Positions 8,662 through 17,787 of a stretch of DNA of 64,000 nt are shown in pieces. Under the pieces are notes generated by a model, which was given only the letters and a program-made list of their open reading frames with translations, was not told the DNA's origin and did no database searches. The stretch comes from Hornefia porci (GTDB taxonomy: Bacteria > Bacillota > Clostridia > Peptostreptococcales > Anaerovoracaceae), in the NCBI RefSeq assembly GCF_001940235.1, contig NZ_MJIE01000001.1:124001-188000 (forward strand), in the 5' to 3' direction. The first letter of the stretch is position 1. Each line of letters begins with the position of its first letter. A program made the position numbers and the translations under genes.

Positions 8662-10039
8662 AATTCCACGGATTTTAATCGCCGGGACGGGCTCCGGCTG
8701 CGGAAAGACGACGGTGACCTGCGGGCTGCTTTCGGCGCTGCGGCAGTCGGGGACGCGAACCGCGGCGTTTAAGTGCGGCCCGGATTACATCGACCCCATG
8801 TTTCATAAGGAGGTGCTGGGCACAGACTCCGGAAATCTGGATCTGTATCTCTGCGGAGAGGAGACAGTGAAATATCTTCTGGCGCGCGGCGGACGGCGTG
8901 TTGAGCTGACCGTGACGGAAGGGGTCATGGGACTCTACGACGGGCTGGGCTTCAATGACGACCGGTGCTCCGCCAATCATATTTCCCGGCTGACGGAGAC
9001 CCCGGTGGTGCTGGTCGCCGACGTGAAGGGAAAGAGCCTTTCGCTTGCGGCCGAGCTCAGCGGATATGTGAATTTCAGGGAGAACCGGATCCGGGGCGTC
9101 ATTTTGAATCACTGCTCCGCGGCCATGTACCCGGAATATGCGGAAATGATCCGTCGGGAAACCGGCCTGCCGTGCTTCGGCTATCTTCCGAATGTGCCTG
9201 AGGCCGAGGTGGGCAGCCGTCATCTGGGGCTGATTACAGCGGCTGAAATCGCGGACATCCGGCAGAAAATGGACGCGCTGGGAGCAGTCGCCCGGGACTG
9301 CCTGGATCTGGAGGGACTGCGTGCGCTGGCGGAAACCGCGCCGGAGCTTTCATATGAGGAGCCGGAGATTTTGCGGGAGATTTCCACGGGAGAAAGGTAT
9401 CCGGTCGCCATAGCGAAGGATCGGGCCTTCTGCTTTTATTACCGGGATGCGCTGGAGCTTCTGGAGCAGATGGGGGCTGAGCTGATTCCTTTTTCGCCTC
9501 TGACGGATTCTCATCTGCCGCAGGGCAGCTGCGGGCTGATTCTGGGCGGAGGGTATCCGGAGCTTCATGCGGAGACGCTCTCCGGGAACAAAACCCTTCT
9601 GGAGGAGATCCGGACCGCGGTGCAGAGCGGGCTTCCGACCTATGCGGAGTGCGGAGGCTTCATGTATCTGGGCCGGTCGATCACTACAGGCGAGGGCCGG
9701 TTTCCCATGGCGGGCGCGATTCCGGGAAACAGCCGCGTGACCGGACATCTGGTGCGGTTCGGCTACAAGGAGCTGACCGCGCGCCGCGACAACCTGCTGT
9801 GCCGACGCGGAGAGAGGATCCGCTGCCACGAGTTTCATTACAGCGACACGGACGATTACGGCGACGGCTTTGAGGCGGTGAACAGCCGCGGACGCTCCTG
9901 GGAGACCGGACAGGTGAGTCCGTCCCTGTATGCCGGATATCCGCATCTGCATCTCTGGGGGAACCCGGAGTTCGCACGGTCCTTCATGAATGGGGTCCGG
10001 CGCAGAGCGCGGGGAGAAGGAGGCGGCCTATGGAAATAG
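8651..10039 (+). CDS. cbiA: Cobyrinate a,c-diamide synthase
   Basis: ATP- and glutamine-dependent amidation of the a and c side chains. The N-terminal dethiobiotin-synthetase-like domain has the P-loop AGTGSGCGKTTVT. The C-terminal class I glutamine amidotransferase domain has the nucleophile cysteine in YAECGGFMYLG near residue 338. ATG 8651 is preferred because GAGGGG sits about 6 nt upstream; ATG 8633 would add six residues. The end overlaps cbiB by 10 bp. Confidence 0.95.
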   Translation: MKDRIPRILIAGTGSGCGKTTVTCGLLSALRQSGTRTAAFKCGPDYIDPMFHKEVLGTDSGNLDLYLCGEETVKYLLARGGRRVELTVTEGVMGLYDGLGFNDDRCSANHISRLTETPVVLVADVKGKSLSLAAELSGYVNFRENRIRGVILNHCSAAMYPEYAEMIRRETGLPCFGYLPNVPEAEVGSRHLGLITAAEIADIRQKMDALGAVARDCLDLEGLRALAETAPELSYEEPEILREISTGERYPVAIAKDRAFCFYYRDALELLEQMGAELIPFSPLTDSHLPQGSCGLILGGGYPELHAETLSGNKTLLEEIRTAVQSGLPTYAECGGFMYLGRSITTGEGRFPMAGAIPGNSRVTGHLVRFGYKELTARRDNLLCRRGERIRCHEFHYSDTDDYGDGFEAVNSRGRSWETGQVSPSLYAGYPHLHLWGNPEFARSFMNGVRRRARGEGGGLWK

Positions 10040-10998
10040 TATGGATGCTCCTGGCCGGCTTTGCGCTGGATCTGCTGCTGGGAGATCCCCGATGGCTGCC
10101 GCATCCTGTGGTCGGCATCGGACGGCTCATCACTGCCTGCGAGAGGCTTTTTCGGCGGATATTCCCGGACACGCCCAGAGGAAAGAGAGCGGGAGGTTTT
10201 TTTCTGACACTGACGGTGGTCAGTGTTTCCACGGTCGTTTCTGCGGCGGCAATCTACATCGCCGGGCTTATCGATGTGCGGCTGAAATATGGACTGGAGG
10301 TTTTCTGGTGCTGGCAGATATTTGCGGCAAGATCACTGAACCGGGCGGCAGATCGTGTCCGCGAGGAGGTAGAGAAGGGCGATATCAGCGAAGCGAGGAA
10401 ATATCTGTCCTGGATTGTCGGCAGGGATACGGCGCAGCTGGATTTTCCTCATATTATCCGGGCCGTCTGTGAAACCGTGGCGGAAAACTGCTCGGACGGG
10501 GTGATCGCCCCTATGTTCTATATGGCAATCGGCGGAGTGCCGGCGGGCTTTTTCTACAAAGCGGGAAACACGCTGGATTCCATGGTGGGATATAAGAACG
10601 ACCGGTACATCGATTTCGGACGGGCGTCAGCACGCTTCGACGATCTTCTGAACTTTGTTCCCGCACGGATCACCGGACTCATGATGTGTCCGGGCGCCGC
10701 CCTGGCGGGACTGGACGAAAAAGCGGCTTTTCGGATCTTTCGCCGGGATCGTCTCCGTCATGCGAGTCCCAATGCGGGGAATCCGGAATCGGCCTGCGCC
10801 GGGGCGCTGGGCGTGCGCCTGCTGGGAGACGCCAGTTACTTTGGAAAGAAATACAGAAAGGAAACGGTGGGAGACGATCTGCGTCCTGTTGAGGCGGAGG
10901 ATATCACCCGGAGTTGCCGGCTCATGCTGACCACCTCGGCACTTTGCCTGGGGCTCATGTGCGGAATCCGGGCGCTGGTGTTCCTGCTTCTGTTCTGA
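10030..10998 (+). CDS. cbiB: Adenosylcobinamide-phosphate synthase
   Basis: Integral membrane enzyme that attaches aminopropanol phosphate, made by CobD, to adenosylcobyric acid. The 322-residue protein has several hydrophobic segments (about residues 2-18, 55-80 and the C-terminal 20). It carries the family blocks [33 protein letters not shown] and [23 protein letters not shown] lies just before the ATG. It is the only clear membrane protein of the operon. Confidence 0.94.
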   Translation: MEIVWMLLAGFALDLLLGDPRWLPHPVVGIGRLITACERLFRRIFPDTPRGKRAGGFFLTLTVVSVSTVVSAAAIYIAGLIDVRLKYGLEVFWCWQIFAARSLNRAADRVREEVEKGDISEARKYLSWIVGRDTAQLDFPHIIRAVCETVAENCSDGVIAPMFYMAIGGVPAGFFYKAGNTLDSMVGYKNDRYIDFGRASARFDDLLNFVPARITGLMMCPGAALAGLDEKAAFRIFRRDRLRHASPNAGNPESACAGALGVRLLGDASYFGKKYRKETVGDDLRPVEAEDITRSCRLMLTTSALCLGLMCGIRALVFLLLF

Positions 10999-11009
10999 GA
11001 GGAGAGACT

Positions 11010-12455
11010 ATGGCAAAATCAATGATGGTACTGGGAACCTGCTCGAACGCGGGAAAGAGTCTGATTACAGCGGGAATCTGCCGTATTTTGACTCAGGAAG
11101 GCTTTCGGACGGCTCCGTTTAAGGCGCAGAACATGGCGCTGAATTCCTGTATCACAAAGGACGGACTGGAGATGGGACGGGCTCAGGTCATGCAGGCGGA
11201 GGCCTGCGGTCTGGAACCGGACTGCAGGATGAATCCGGTGCTGCTGAAGCCAACCAGCGACCGGGGCTCCCAGGTGATTCTCAACGGAAAGGTTTACGGC
11301 AATCTGTCCGCCCGGGATTTCTACGCGCACAAGTCTTTGTTCCGGGAGGAAATACGAAAGGCCTACGAGTCACTGGCCGCCGACTACGACGTCATCGTCA
11401 TGGAGGGGGCGGGAAGCCCCGCGGAGATCAACCTCAGGGAGGAGGATCTTGTCAACATGGGGATGGCGCGTATGGCGGATGCGCCGGTGCTGCTGGTGGG
11501 CGATATCGACCGGGGCGGAGTGTTCGCGTCGCTGGCCGGAACCATGCTGCTGTTCGATGAAGAGGAGCGGGCAAGGGTCCGGGGCGTGATCATCAACAAA
11601 TTCCGGGGCGATCTGGATATTCTGAAGCCGGGTCTTTCCATGCTGGAGGATATCATTCACGTTCCGGTGCTGGGCGTGGTGCCGTATCTGGATGTAGACA
11701 TCGATGACGAGGACAGCCTTTCGGAGAAATTCACCCGCAGAGATCCGGAGGCGGTGATTGATATCGCGGTGGTTCGGCTTCCGCGTATTTCCAATTTTAC
11801 GGATTTCAACGCGCTGGAGTATATGGACGGCGTAGGCGTCCGCTATGTGCGGGATCCGGGAGAACTGGGGGATCCGGATATGGTGATTATTCCGGGGACA
11901 AAGAATACTATGGCCGATCTCCTCTGGATGCGTCAGTGCGGCATGGAGGCGAAAATTCTGCGGTACGCATCCCGCGGGAAACCGGTCTTCGGTGTCTGCG
12001 GGGGGTATCAGATGCTGGGACAGCGCCTTTCCGATCCGCTGGGGGTGGAGCACGGAGGCACGCTGGACGGCATGAAACTTCTTCCGCACAGCACAGATTT
12101 CGCTTCGGAGAAGGTGACTCGGGAAACGTCCGGGCGCCTGTCTCCGGTGACAGGGATATTCTCGGAGCTTTCAGGAAAACCCTTCGACGGCTACGAAATC
12201 CATATGGGCTCTCAGGAGAGCCGGGGGAATATCATCAACGAAGGAAATGTATACGGGACGTATATTCACGGAATCTTCGACCGGCAGGAGATCGCCGCAG
12301 AGGTCATCCGGGCGCTGTACCGGGAACGCGGACTGGAGCCCGGCGAGGTCAGACCCTTTGATCTGGCGGAATACAAGCAGAAACAGTACGACCTGCTGGC
12401 CGAGGGACTGAGGAACGCGCTGGATATGGAAAAAATCATGGATATGATACGATAA
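11010..12455 (+). CDS. cobQ: Cobyric acid synthase (glutamine-hydrolysing)
   Basis: Amidates side chains b, d, e and g of adenosylcobyrinate a,c-diamide; also called CbiP. The N-terminal P-loop-like [17 protein letters not shown] and the C-terminal amidotransferase cysteine in [11 protein letters not shown] are intact. The HGIFD motif near the C-terminus supplies the catalytic histidine. ATG 11010 follows GAGAGGAGAG at ideal spacing and gives 481 residues; a longer open frame upstream overlaps cbiB and is not needed. Confidence 0.95.
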   Translation: MAKSMMVLGTCSNAGKSLITAGICRILTQEGFRTAPFKAQNMALNSCITKDGLEMGRAQVMQAEACGLEPDCRMNPVLLKPTSDRGSQVILNGKVYGNLSARDFYAHKSLFREEIRKAYESLAADYDVIVMEGAGSPAEINLREEDLVNMGMARMADAPVLLVGDIDRGGVFASLAGTMLLFDEEERARVRGVIINKFRGDLDILKPGLSMLEDIIHVPVLGVVPYLDVDIDDEDSLSEKFTRRDPEAVIDIAVVRLPRISNFTDFNALEYMDGVGVRYVRDPGELGDPDMVIIPGTKNTMADLLWMRQCGMEAKILRYASRGKPVFGVCGGYQMLGQRLSDPLGVEHGGTLDGMKLLPHSTDFASEKVTRETSGRLSPVTGIFSELSGKPFDGYEIHMGSQESRGNIINEGNVYGTYIHGIFDRQEIAAEVIRALYRERGLEPGEVRPFDLAEYKQKQYDLLAEGLRNALDMEKIMDMIR

Positions 12456-12465
12456 GGAGGAAATC

Positions 12466-13098
12466 GTGAAAATCGAAAACATCAGACCGGGCGACATCGA
12501 GGCGGAAAGCTTCCGGATTATCGGAGAACTGCTGGGAGACCGGAAACTGGATCCCAGATATGAACACATCATCAAGAGGTGCATTCACACGTCGGCGGAT
12601 TTTGATTACGCAGACAGCCTGTATTTCTCGGAAGACGCTGAAGAGCGCATTGCCCGGGGAATCCGGGAAGGAGCGGTGATTGTTACGGATACGAAGATGG
12701 CACAGGCGGGAATCAACAAAGCCGGAATCGCGAAATACGGCGGGCAGGTTCTTTGTTACATCGGAGACAGCGACGTCGCGGAGGAGGCGAAAAGCCGGGG
12801 ACTGACGCGGTCCTATGTGAGCATGGAGAAGGCCGCCCGCCTGGGACGTCCGGTGATCTTCGCGATCGGAAACGCGCCCACCGCGCTGATGGCGATCTGT
12901 GATCTGGCGGAGGCCGGACAGCTGGATCCGGTGGCTGTGATCGGCGTTCCGGTGGGCTTTGTCAACGTGGAGGCCAGCAAGGAGCGGCTGATCCGGTCCG
13001 GCATCCCCTGCATCGTCGCCCGGGGAAGAAAGGGTGGGAGCAATATCGCGGCGTGCATCGTCAACGCGATTCAGTACAGTTTCGAAGAAGAATTTTGA
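12466..13098 (+). CDS. cbiC: Cobalt-precorrin-8 (precorrin-8X) methylmutase
   Basis: Moves the C11 methyl group to C12, forming cobyrinate. The 210-residue protein has the catalytic histidine at about residue 41 in KRCIHTSADFDYA, and the block PTALMAICDL is also family-typical. The start is GTG with AAGGAGG 7 nt upstream. It is the last gene of the operon; a promoter for the next genes overlaps its stop codon. It is unusually placed last, since cbiC often leads such operons. Confidence 0.95.
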   Translation: MKIENIRPGDIEAESFRIIGELLGDRKLDPRYEHIIKRCIHTSADFDYADSLYFSEDAEERIARGIREGAVIVTDTKMAQAGINKAGIAKYGGQVLCYIGDSDVAEEAKSRGLTRSYVSMEKAARLGRPVIFAIGNAPTALMAICDLAEAGQLDPVAVIGVPVGFVNVEASKERLIRSGIPCIVARGRKGGSNIAACIVNAIQYSFEEEF

Positions 13099-13123
13099 CA
13101 ACTGTGAGCATTCGGGCTATAAT
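13095..13123 (+). promoter_or_regulatory. Perfect consensus sigma-A promoter at the cbiC stop codon
   Basis: TTGACA (13095-13100) and TATAAT (13118-13123) match consensus exactly with a 17-bp spacer; the -35 box overlaps the cbiC stop. It would start RNA about 13130, some 40 nt before the next gene. It should let the membrane protein and CYTH genes be expressed when the B12 operon is off. Confidence 0.8.
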
Positions 13124-13171
13124 AGATGGACACTGTACGGGTAACTTGTCATTTATTATGGGGGGACGTTT

Positions 13172-13666
13172 ATGAATAATGCAGTCAGGGTGATCCGGAT
13201 TCTGAAGTGGGCCTGCTTTCCGCTCGGATACATTATGTATTACGTTACGAGAAGCAGCTTCGGACCGTATATCGCCATCGCGCTGAGCGTTGCGGCTATC
13301 GTCGGCTTCTGGTATCTGATGCGGCAGGAGGAACTGCGTCTGACAGCCAGGGACATCGCCTATGAGATTCGCGATGTGATCATGACACGCTACGGATTCG
13401 AACATCTGATTGAAATCAAGCGGCTGAAGCGCAATGTAATCGTAAGGATCTATGTGATCCGCGCGGGAGAGAAACTGCAGGAACTGAAGACGGCGGTCAT
13501 GCGGAGACTGACAGAACAGGGGTACCGGAACCGCATTATCGCATTACAGGTGGCGGATATGGACAGCAAAGAGGAACTGGGAGACCATCAGAAGAGGATG
13601 AATCTGCAGCTTGTGGAGCTGCTGTCGCGGCAGAACACACGGCGTCAGCACCACGGAGAAGGCTGA
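13172..13666 (+). CDS. Uncharacterised small membrane protein
   Basis: A 164-residue protein I do not recognise. Two adjacent hydrophobic segments (about residues 10-27 and 30-48) form a hairpin, followed by a basic, soluble C-terminal region rich in Arg, Lys and Glu with a beta/alpha pattern (VIVRIYVIRAG). A strong GGGGGG ribosome site precedes the ATG. It lies 25 bp before the CYTH gene and behind the same promoter, suggesting linked function. No catalytic motif is visible. Confidence 0.75.
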   Translation: MNNAVRVIRILKWACFPLGYIMYYVTRSSFGPYIAIALSVAAIVGFWYLMRQEELRLTARDIAYEIRDVIMTRYGFEHLIEIKRLKRNVIVRIYVIRAGEKLQELKTAVMRRLTEQGYRNRIIALQVADMDSKEELGDHQKRMNLQLVELLSRQNTRRQHHGEG

Positions 13667-13691
13667 GGGAATACGGGAGAGAGAATTTAAC

Positions 13692-14315
13692 ATGGAAATC
13701 GAACTGAAATATTTGATCGGAGAGAAGACAGAGATCGATCGGATTTTTAACGACGACTTCATTCAGAGCATCCGGGATGACAAGGACGAGGAAATGATCC
13801 GGATGCACGCCGTTTATTACGACACTGAGGATGATGCGCTTGCAGAGCATTGCATCGCGCTTCGGATCCGAAGGGAAAACGACTATTATGTAGGAACACT
13901 GAAATGGGACGGCACCAGTGAGAACGGGATGCACCGCCGGCAGGAGGTGAACATTCCGCTGAACGAGGAAGACGTACCGGCTGTGCCGAAGGCGGATATC
14001 TTTCAGCCGTGCGGCGAGATTTACGATGAAATCTGCCGGATTCTGAAAGGACGGAAGCTGGTGCCGCGAGTGGAGATGAGTTTTGTCCGCAGGCAGATCC
14101 GGCTGGACACGGGGAAATCCATCTGCGTGCTTTCCGCAGATCAGGGCACAATCCGGGGCGGAAGCCGGGAAATTCCGGTCCGTGAACTGGAAATTGAGCT
14201 GCTGACGGGCTCCGAGAAGGAGATTATGGCCATCGGAGACCGGTTATCGGCCGAATACGACCTGGAACCGGAGGATAAGAGCAAGCTGGAGAAGGGTTTC
14301 CGGCTGATCCGGTGA
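13692..14315 (+). CDS. CYTH-domain protein (triphosphate-binding tunnel fold)
   Basis: The N-terminal MEIELKYLI matches the ExExK signature of CYTH/ThTPase-like proteins. Later charged strands (IALRIRREN, LKWDG, RVEMSFVRRQI, VRELEIELLTGS) supply the alternating Arg/Lys and Glu residues that line the tunnel. The 207-residue length is usual. Such proteins hydrolyse inorganic triphosphate, thiamine triphosphate or related compounds; the substrate here cannot be deduced. The start at 13692 places ExExK at the extreme N-terminus, as expected. Confidence 0.8.
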   Translation: MEIELKYLIGEKTEIDRIFNDDFIQSIRDDKDEEMIRMHAVYYDTEDDALAEHCIALRIRRENDYYVGTLKWDGTSENGMHRRQEVNIPLNEEDVPAVPKADIFQPCGEIYDEICRILKGRKLVPRVEMSFVRRQIRLDTGKSICVLSADQGTIRGGSREIPVRELEIELLTGSEKEIMAIGDRLSAEYDLEPEDKSKLEKGFRLIR

Positions 14316-14365
14316 AGAAAGTCGATAAATCTTGACCGTTTCAACAAAAATAATGGGTTAAGATG

Positions 14366-14394
14366 TTTACTTCAGCCGCATTTGAGTGTATAAT
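14366..14394 (+). promoter_or_regulatory. Candidate sigma-A promoter for tig-clpP-clpX
   Basis: TTTACT and TATAAT are separated by 17 bp, about 75 nt before the trigger factor start. A TTGACC box a little upstream (14332) could form an alternative promoter. No inverted repeat resembling a CIRCE or CtsR operator was found here. Confidence 0.6.
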
Positions 14395-14469
14395 ATTAGA
14401 ATTCATGTGCGGTTTTTTTGTGCCGCCAAATAAATACGACAAGCTTTTAAATTAGGAGGATATACGAGG

Positions 14470-15837
14470 ATGAAAACGACACTTGTCTCGAAGGAAAACA
14501 ATGAAGCGAAGCTGACGATGGATTTCACTGCGGAGGAATTTGAAGAAGAAGTCAACAAGGTCTACCGGAAAAACCGCGGTCAGTTTCAGATTAACGGCTT
14601 CAGAAAGGGCAAGGCGCCAAGAAGCATCATCGAGAGGCATTACGGCGAAGGAATTTTTTTCGAGGATGCCATCAATAACATGTTTGGCGATCACTATCCC
14701 GGGGCAATAGAAGAATTAGAGCTGGAGGTCATTGACCGTCCCCAGGTGGATTTCAGCGAAATCGGAAAAGGAAAGCCCGTGACCATGACGATTGACGTCA
14801 AGCTGTTCCCTGTGGTCGAAGTGAAGGATTATAAAGGCGTTGAGGTTGAGCAGCTGAAGAGCGACGCTTCCGATGAGGATGTGGAGAAAGAGCTCGAGAA
14901 GCTTCAGAAGAGAAACGCCCGCATGGTTGTCGTTGACAGACCGGCGAAGGACGGCGACACGGTTCTGCTGGATTACGCGGGATTTGTCGGTGACGAGCAG
15001 TTTGCCGGCGGAACAGCGGAACGGCAGGAGCTGAAGCTGGGATCCGGAACCTTCATCCCCGGATTCGAGGAGCAGCTGATCGGTGCGGTTACCGGTGAGG
15101 ATAAGGACGTGAACGTCACTTTCCCGGAGGAGTACGGCGAGAAATCACTGGCCGGAAAGGATGCGGTGTTCCACTGCAAGCTTCACGAGATTAAAGAGGA
15201 GCAGGTGCCGGAGCTGGACGACGAGTTTGCCAAGGATGTAAGTGAGTTCGACACTCTCGAGGAACTGAAGGCGAAGACAAAGGAAGATCTGGAGAAAGCC
15301 AGAGAAGAACAGTACCGGAACATGGCGAAGGACGCCGTCGTAAATCAGGTTTGGGAAAACAATCATATTGAGGTTCCCGCATCCATGGTGGAGGATGAAA
15401 TTACGCAGATGGCGCAGGAGCTGGATCAGCAGCTGAGATACCAGGGACTTTCTCTGGAGCAGTACTGCCAGTTCACCGGCAAGGATATGGCGGGCTTCAG
15501 GGAAGACGTCCGGGAGGACGCGGAAAAGAGAGCGGGAACCAGAATCGTTCTGCGCTCCATCGGAGAGGCCGAGAATCTTGAGGTTTCGGACGACGACGTG
15601 AACGAGGAGATGAAGCTGGTCGCCGAGCAGTACGGAATGGATCAGGACAAGGTTCAGGAAGCGCTGGCGGACAGCATGGACTATTTCAGGAAGGATCTGA
15701 TGGTGAAAAAGGTAATCGACATGCTGTATGACGAAGCCAGCGTCACCATGGTCGATGCACCGGAACCGGAAGTGACCGAAGAGAATAAAGACGCTTCGGA
15801 AACCGCGGAAGACGCTGCGGCGGAGGAAGAGAAATAA
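14470..15837 (+). CDS. tig: Trigger factor (ribosome-associated chaperone and peptidyl-prolyl isomerase)
   Basis: Binds nascent chains at the ribosome exit tunnel. The N-terminal ribosome-binding signature is GFRKGKAPRSIIE near residue 50. A FKBP-type domain follows (about 155-240), then the helical C-terminal substrate domain. At 455 residues it is slightly long because of an acidic tail of about 25 Glu/Asp/Ala residues. AGGAGG lies upstream of the ATG. It leads the tig-clpP-clpX-lon-engB group seen in many Clostridia. Confidence 0.97.
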   Translation: MKTTLVSKENNEAKLTMDFTAEEFEEEVNKVYRKNRGQFQINGFRKGKAPRSIIERHYGEGIFFEDAINNMFGDHYPGAIEELELEVIDRPQVDFSEIGKGKPVTMTIDVKLFPVVEVKDYKGVEVEQLKSDASDEDVEKELEKLQKRNARMVVVDRPAKDGDTVLLDYAGFVGDEQFAGGTAERQELKLGSGTFIPGFEEQLIGAVTGEDKDVNVTFPEEYGEKSLAGKDAVFHCKLHEIKEEQVPELDDEFAKDVSEFDTLEELKAKTKEDLEKAREEQYRNMAKDAVVNQVWENNHIEVPASMVEDEITQMAQELDQQLRYQGLSLEQYCQFTGKDMAGFREDVREDAEKRAGTRIVLRSIGEAENLEVSDDDVNEEMKLVAEQYGMDQDKVQEALADSMDYFRKDLMVKKVIDMLYDEASVTMVDAPEPEVTEENKDASETAEDAAAEEEK

Positions 15838-15854
15838 GCGAGGGATAAGAACAA

Positions 15855-16436
15855 ATGGCATTAGTACCTTATGTAATCGAGCAGACCGGTATGGGGGAGA
15901 GAAGTTATGATATTTTCTCCCGCCTTCTGAAGGACAGGATCATCTTCCTCGGGGAGGAGATCAACGATGCGGTGGCCGGCGTGGTCACGGCGCAGCTTCT
16001 GTTCCTTGAGGCTGAAGACCCGGAAAAGGACATCAGTATCTATATCAACAGTCCGGGCGGTTCTGTCACTGCCGGGATGGCAATTTATGATACGATGAAC
16101 TATATCAAGCCGGACGTCTCCACCATCTGTGTCGGGATGGCGGCGAGCATGGGAGCGTTTCTGCTGTCCTCGGGCGCGAAGGGAAAGCGTTATGCGCTTC
16201 CGAACGCAGAGGTGCTGATTCACCAGCCGCTGGGAGGCGTGAACGGTCAGGCCTCGGATATCGAGATCCACGCACAGTGGATTATGAACACCAAGGCGAA
16301 GCTGAACCGCATTCTCAGCGAGAATACAGGACAGTCGCTGGAACAGATTGTGAAGGATACGGACAGAGATCACATTATGGAAGCACAGGAGGCCTGTGAA
16401 TACGGGCTGATCGACAAAGTCATCGCTTCCAGATAA
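15855..16436 (+). CDS. clpP: ATP-dependent Clp protease proteolytic subunit
   Basis: Serine protease that forms the degradation chamber used by ClpX and other Clp ATPases. The catalytic serine is in [11 protein letters not shown] and the histidine in VLIHQPLGG, with a downstream aspartate in KDTDRDH. The 193-residue length is standard. It starts 17 bp after tig and ends 10 bp before clpX, so the three form one transcript. Confidence 0.97.
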   Translation: MALVPYVIEQTGMGERSYDIFSRLLKDRIIFLGEEINDAVAGVVTAQLLFLEAEDPEKDISIYINSPGGSVTAGMAIYDTMNYIKPDVSTICVGMAASMGAFLLSSGAKGKRYALPNAEVLIHQPLGGVNGQASDIEIHAQWIMNTKAKLNRILSENTGQSLEQIVKDTDRDHIMEAQEACEYGLIDKVIASR

Positions 16437-16446
16437 CGAGGGGAAA

Positions 16447-17742
16447 ATGGCTGATAAATTTAACGATTTGACAAATGAACTGAGATGCTCCTTCTGCGGA
16501 AAGCCTCAGAGTCAGGTAAGACGGCTGATCGCGGGACCCGGCGTATACATCTGCGACGAGTGCGTTGAAATGTGTACGGACATCATACGGGAGGCCGCGC
16601 TGGAAGCCCGGGAGGATGAAGGCGCACCGGCGGATCGTGAATCCGGAAAGCTGAAAAAGCCGAAGGAGATCTGGCAGACCCTGTCAGATTATGTCATCGG
16701 ACAGGACGAGGCCAAGAAAGCGCTCGCCGTGGCCGTCTACAATCATTATAAGAGGATTGAAGGCCTTTCCAGAGCGGAGAACGACAGCGTGGAGTTGCAG
16801 AAGAGCAACATCGTGATGATCGGGCCGACCGGCTCGGGAAAGACACTGCTGGCACAGACGCTGGCGAAAATCCTGAACGTACCGTTCGCAATTGCGGACG
16901 CAACGGCTCTGACCGAGGCGGGATATGTCGGCGAGGACGTGGAGAACATTCTGCTCCGGCTGCTGCAGGCGGCGGACTATGACGTGGAAAAGGCGCAGAG
17001 AGGGATCATCTACGTGGATGAGATCGACAAAATTTCCCGTAAAAGCGAGAATCCGTCGATTACACGGGATGTCAGCGGCGAGGGCGTTCAGCAGGCGCTG
17101 CTGAAGATTCTGGAGGGAACGGTTGCCAATGTGCCGCCGCAGGGCGGACGGAAGCATCCCCATCAGGAATTCATTCAGATTGATACCACCAATATCCTGT
17201 TTATCTGCGGAGGAGCCTTCGACGGGCTGGACAAAATTATCCAGAGAAGAATCGGAAACAAGGTCATCGGCTTCAACTCGGATGTGGAGCTGACCAAGGT
17301 CGAGGAGAGGGATCTGCTGTCTAAGGTGGAGCCGGAGGATCTTCTGAAATTCGGTCTGATTCCGGAATTTATCGGGAGACTGCCGGTAATCGTCACGCTG
17401 GAGGAGCTCACGGAAGAGTCGCTGATCCGCATCATGAAAGAGCCGAAAAATGCGCTGATCCGCCAGTATCAGAAGCTGTTCGAGATCGACGGCGTGGAGC
17501 TGGAGATCGAGGACGGCGCGGTACAGGAGATCGCCCGCAGAGCAATCGCCAGAAAGACGGGAGCAAGAGGGCTTCGCAGTATCTTTGAGAAGGCCATGAT
17601 GGACATCATGTACGAGATTCCGTCCAGAGACGATATCGAGAAGTGCATTATCACCAGAGAAACTATCGCGGAGCATAAAGCGCCGAATCTGGTATTGAAA
17701 AGTGAAAGCAGTAAGAAGGATCCTAAAGCAGATGCATCTTAA
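16447..17742 (+). CDS. clpX: ATP-dependent Clp protease ATP-binding subunit ClpX
   Basis: AAA+ unfoldase that feeds substrates to ClpP. The N-terminal C4 zinc-binding domain reads CSFCGKPQ and CDECVEMC. Walker A is GPTGSGKT near residue 121, Walker B is IIYVDEIDK, and the ClpP-docking IGF loop is in KVIGFNSD. The 431-residue length is normal. A hairpin terminator follows the stop. Confidence 0.97.
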   Translation: MADKFNDLTNELRCSFCGKPQSQVRRLIAGPGVYICDECVEMCTDIIREAALEAREDEGAPADRESGKLKKPKEIWQTLSDYVIGQDEAKKALAVAVYNHYKRIEGLSRAENDSVELQKSNIVMIGPTGSGKTLLAQTLAKILNVPFAIADATALTEAGYVGEDVENILLRLLQAADYDVEKAQRGIIYVDEIDKISRKSENPSITRDVSGEGVQQALLKILEGTVANVPPQGGRKHPHQEFIQIDTTNILFICGGAFDGLDKIIQRRIGNKVIGFNSDVELTKVEERDLLSKVEPEDLLKFGLIPEFIGRLPVIVTLEELTEESLIRIMKEPKNALIRQYQKLFEIDGVELEIEDGAVQEIARRAIARKTGARGLRSIFEKAMMDIMYEIPSRDDIEKCIITRETIAEHKAPNLVLKSESSKKDPKADAS

Positions 17743-17748
17743 CAACAG

Positions 17749-17769
17749 GGCGACGGAATGTCGCCTTTT
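17749..17769 (+). terminator. Intrinsic terminator after clpX
   Basis: A six-pair stem GGCGAC/GTCGCC with a 5-nt GGAAT loop is followed by TTTT. It is short, so partial read-through into lon is likely. Confidence 0.65.
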
Positions 17770-17787
17770 GCATAATGGAGGGGTTAG

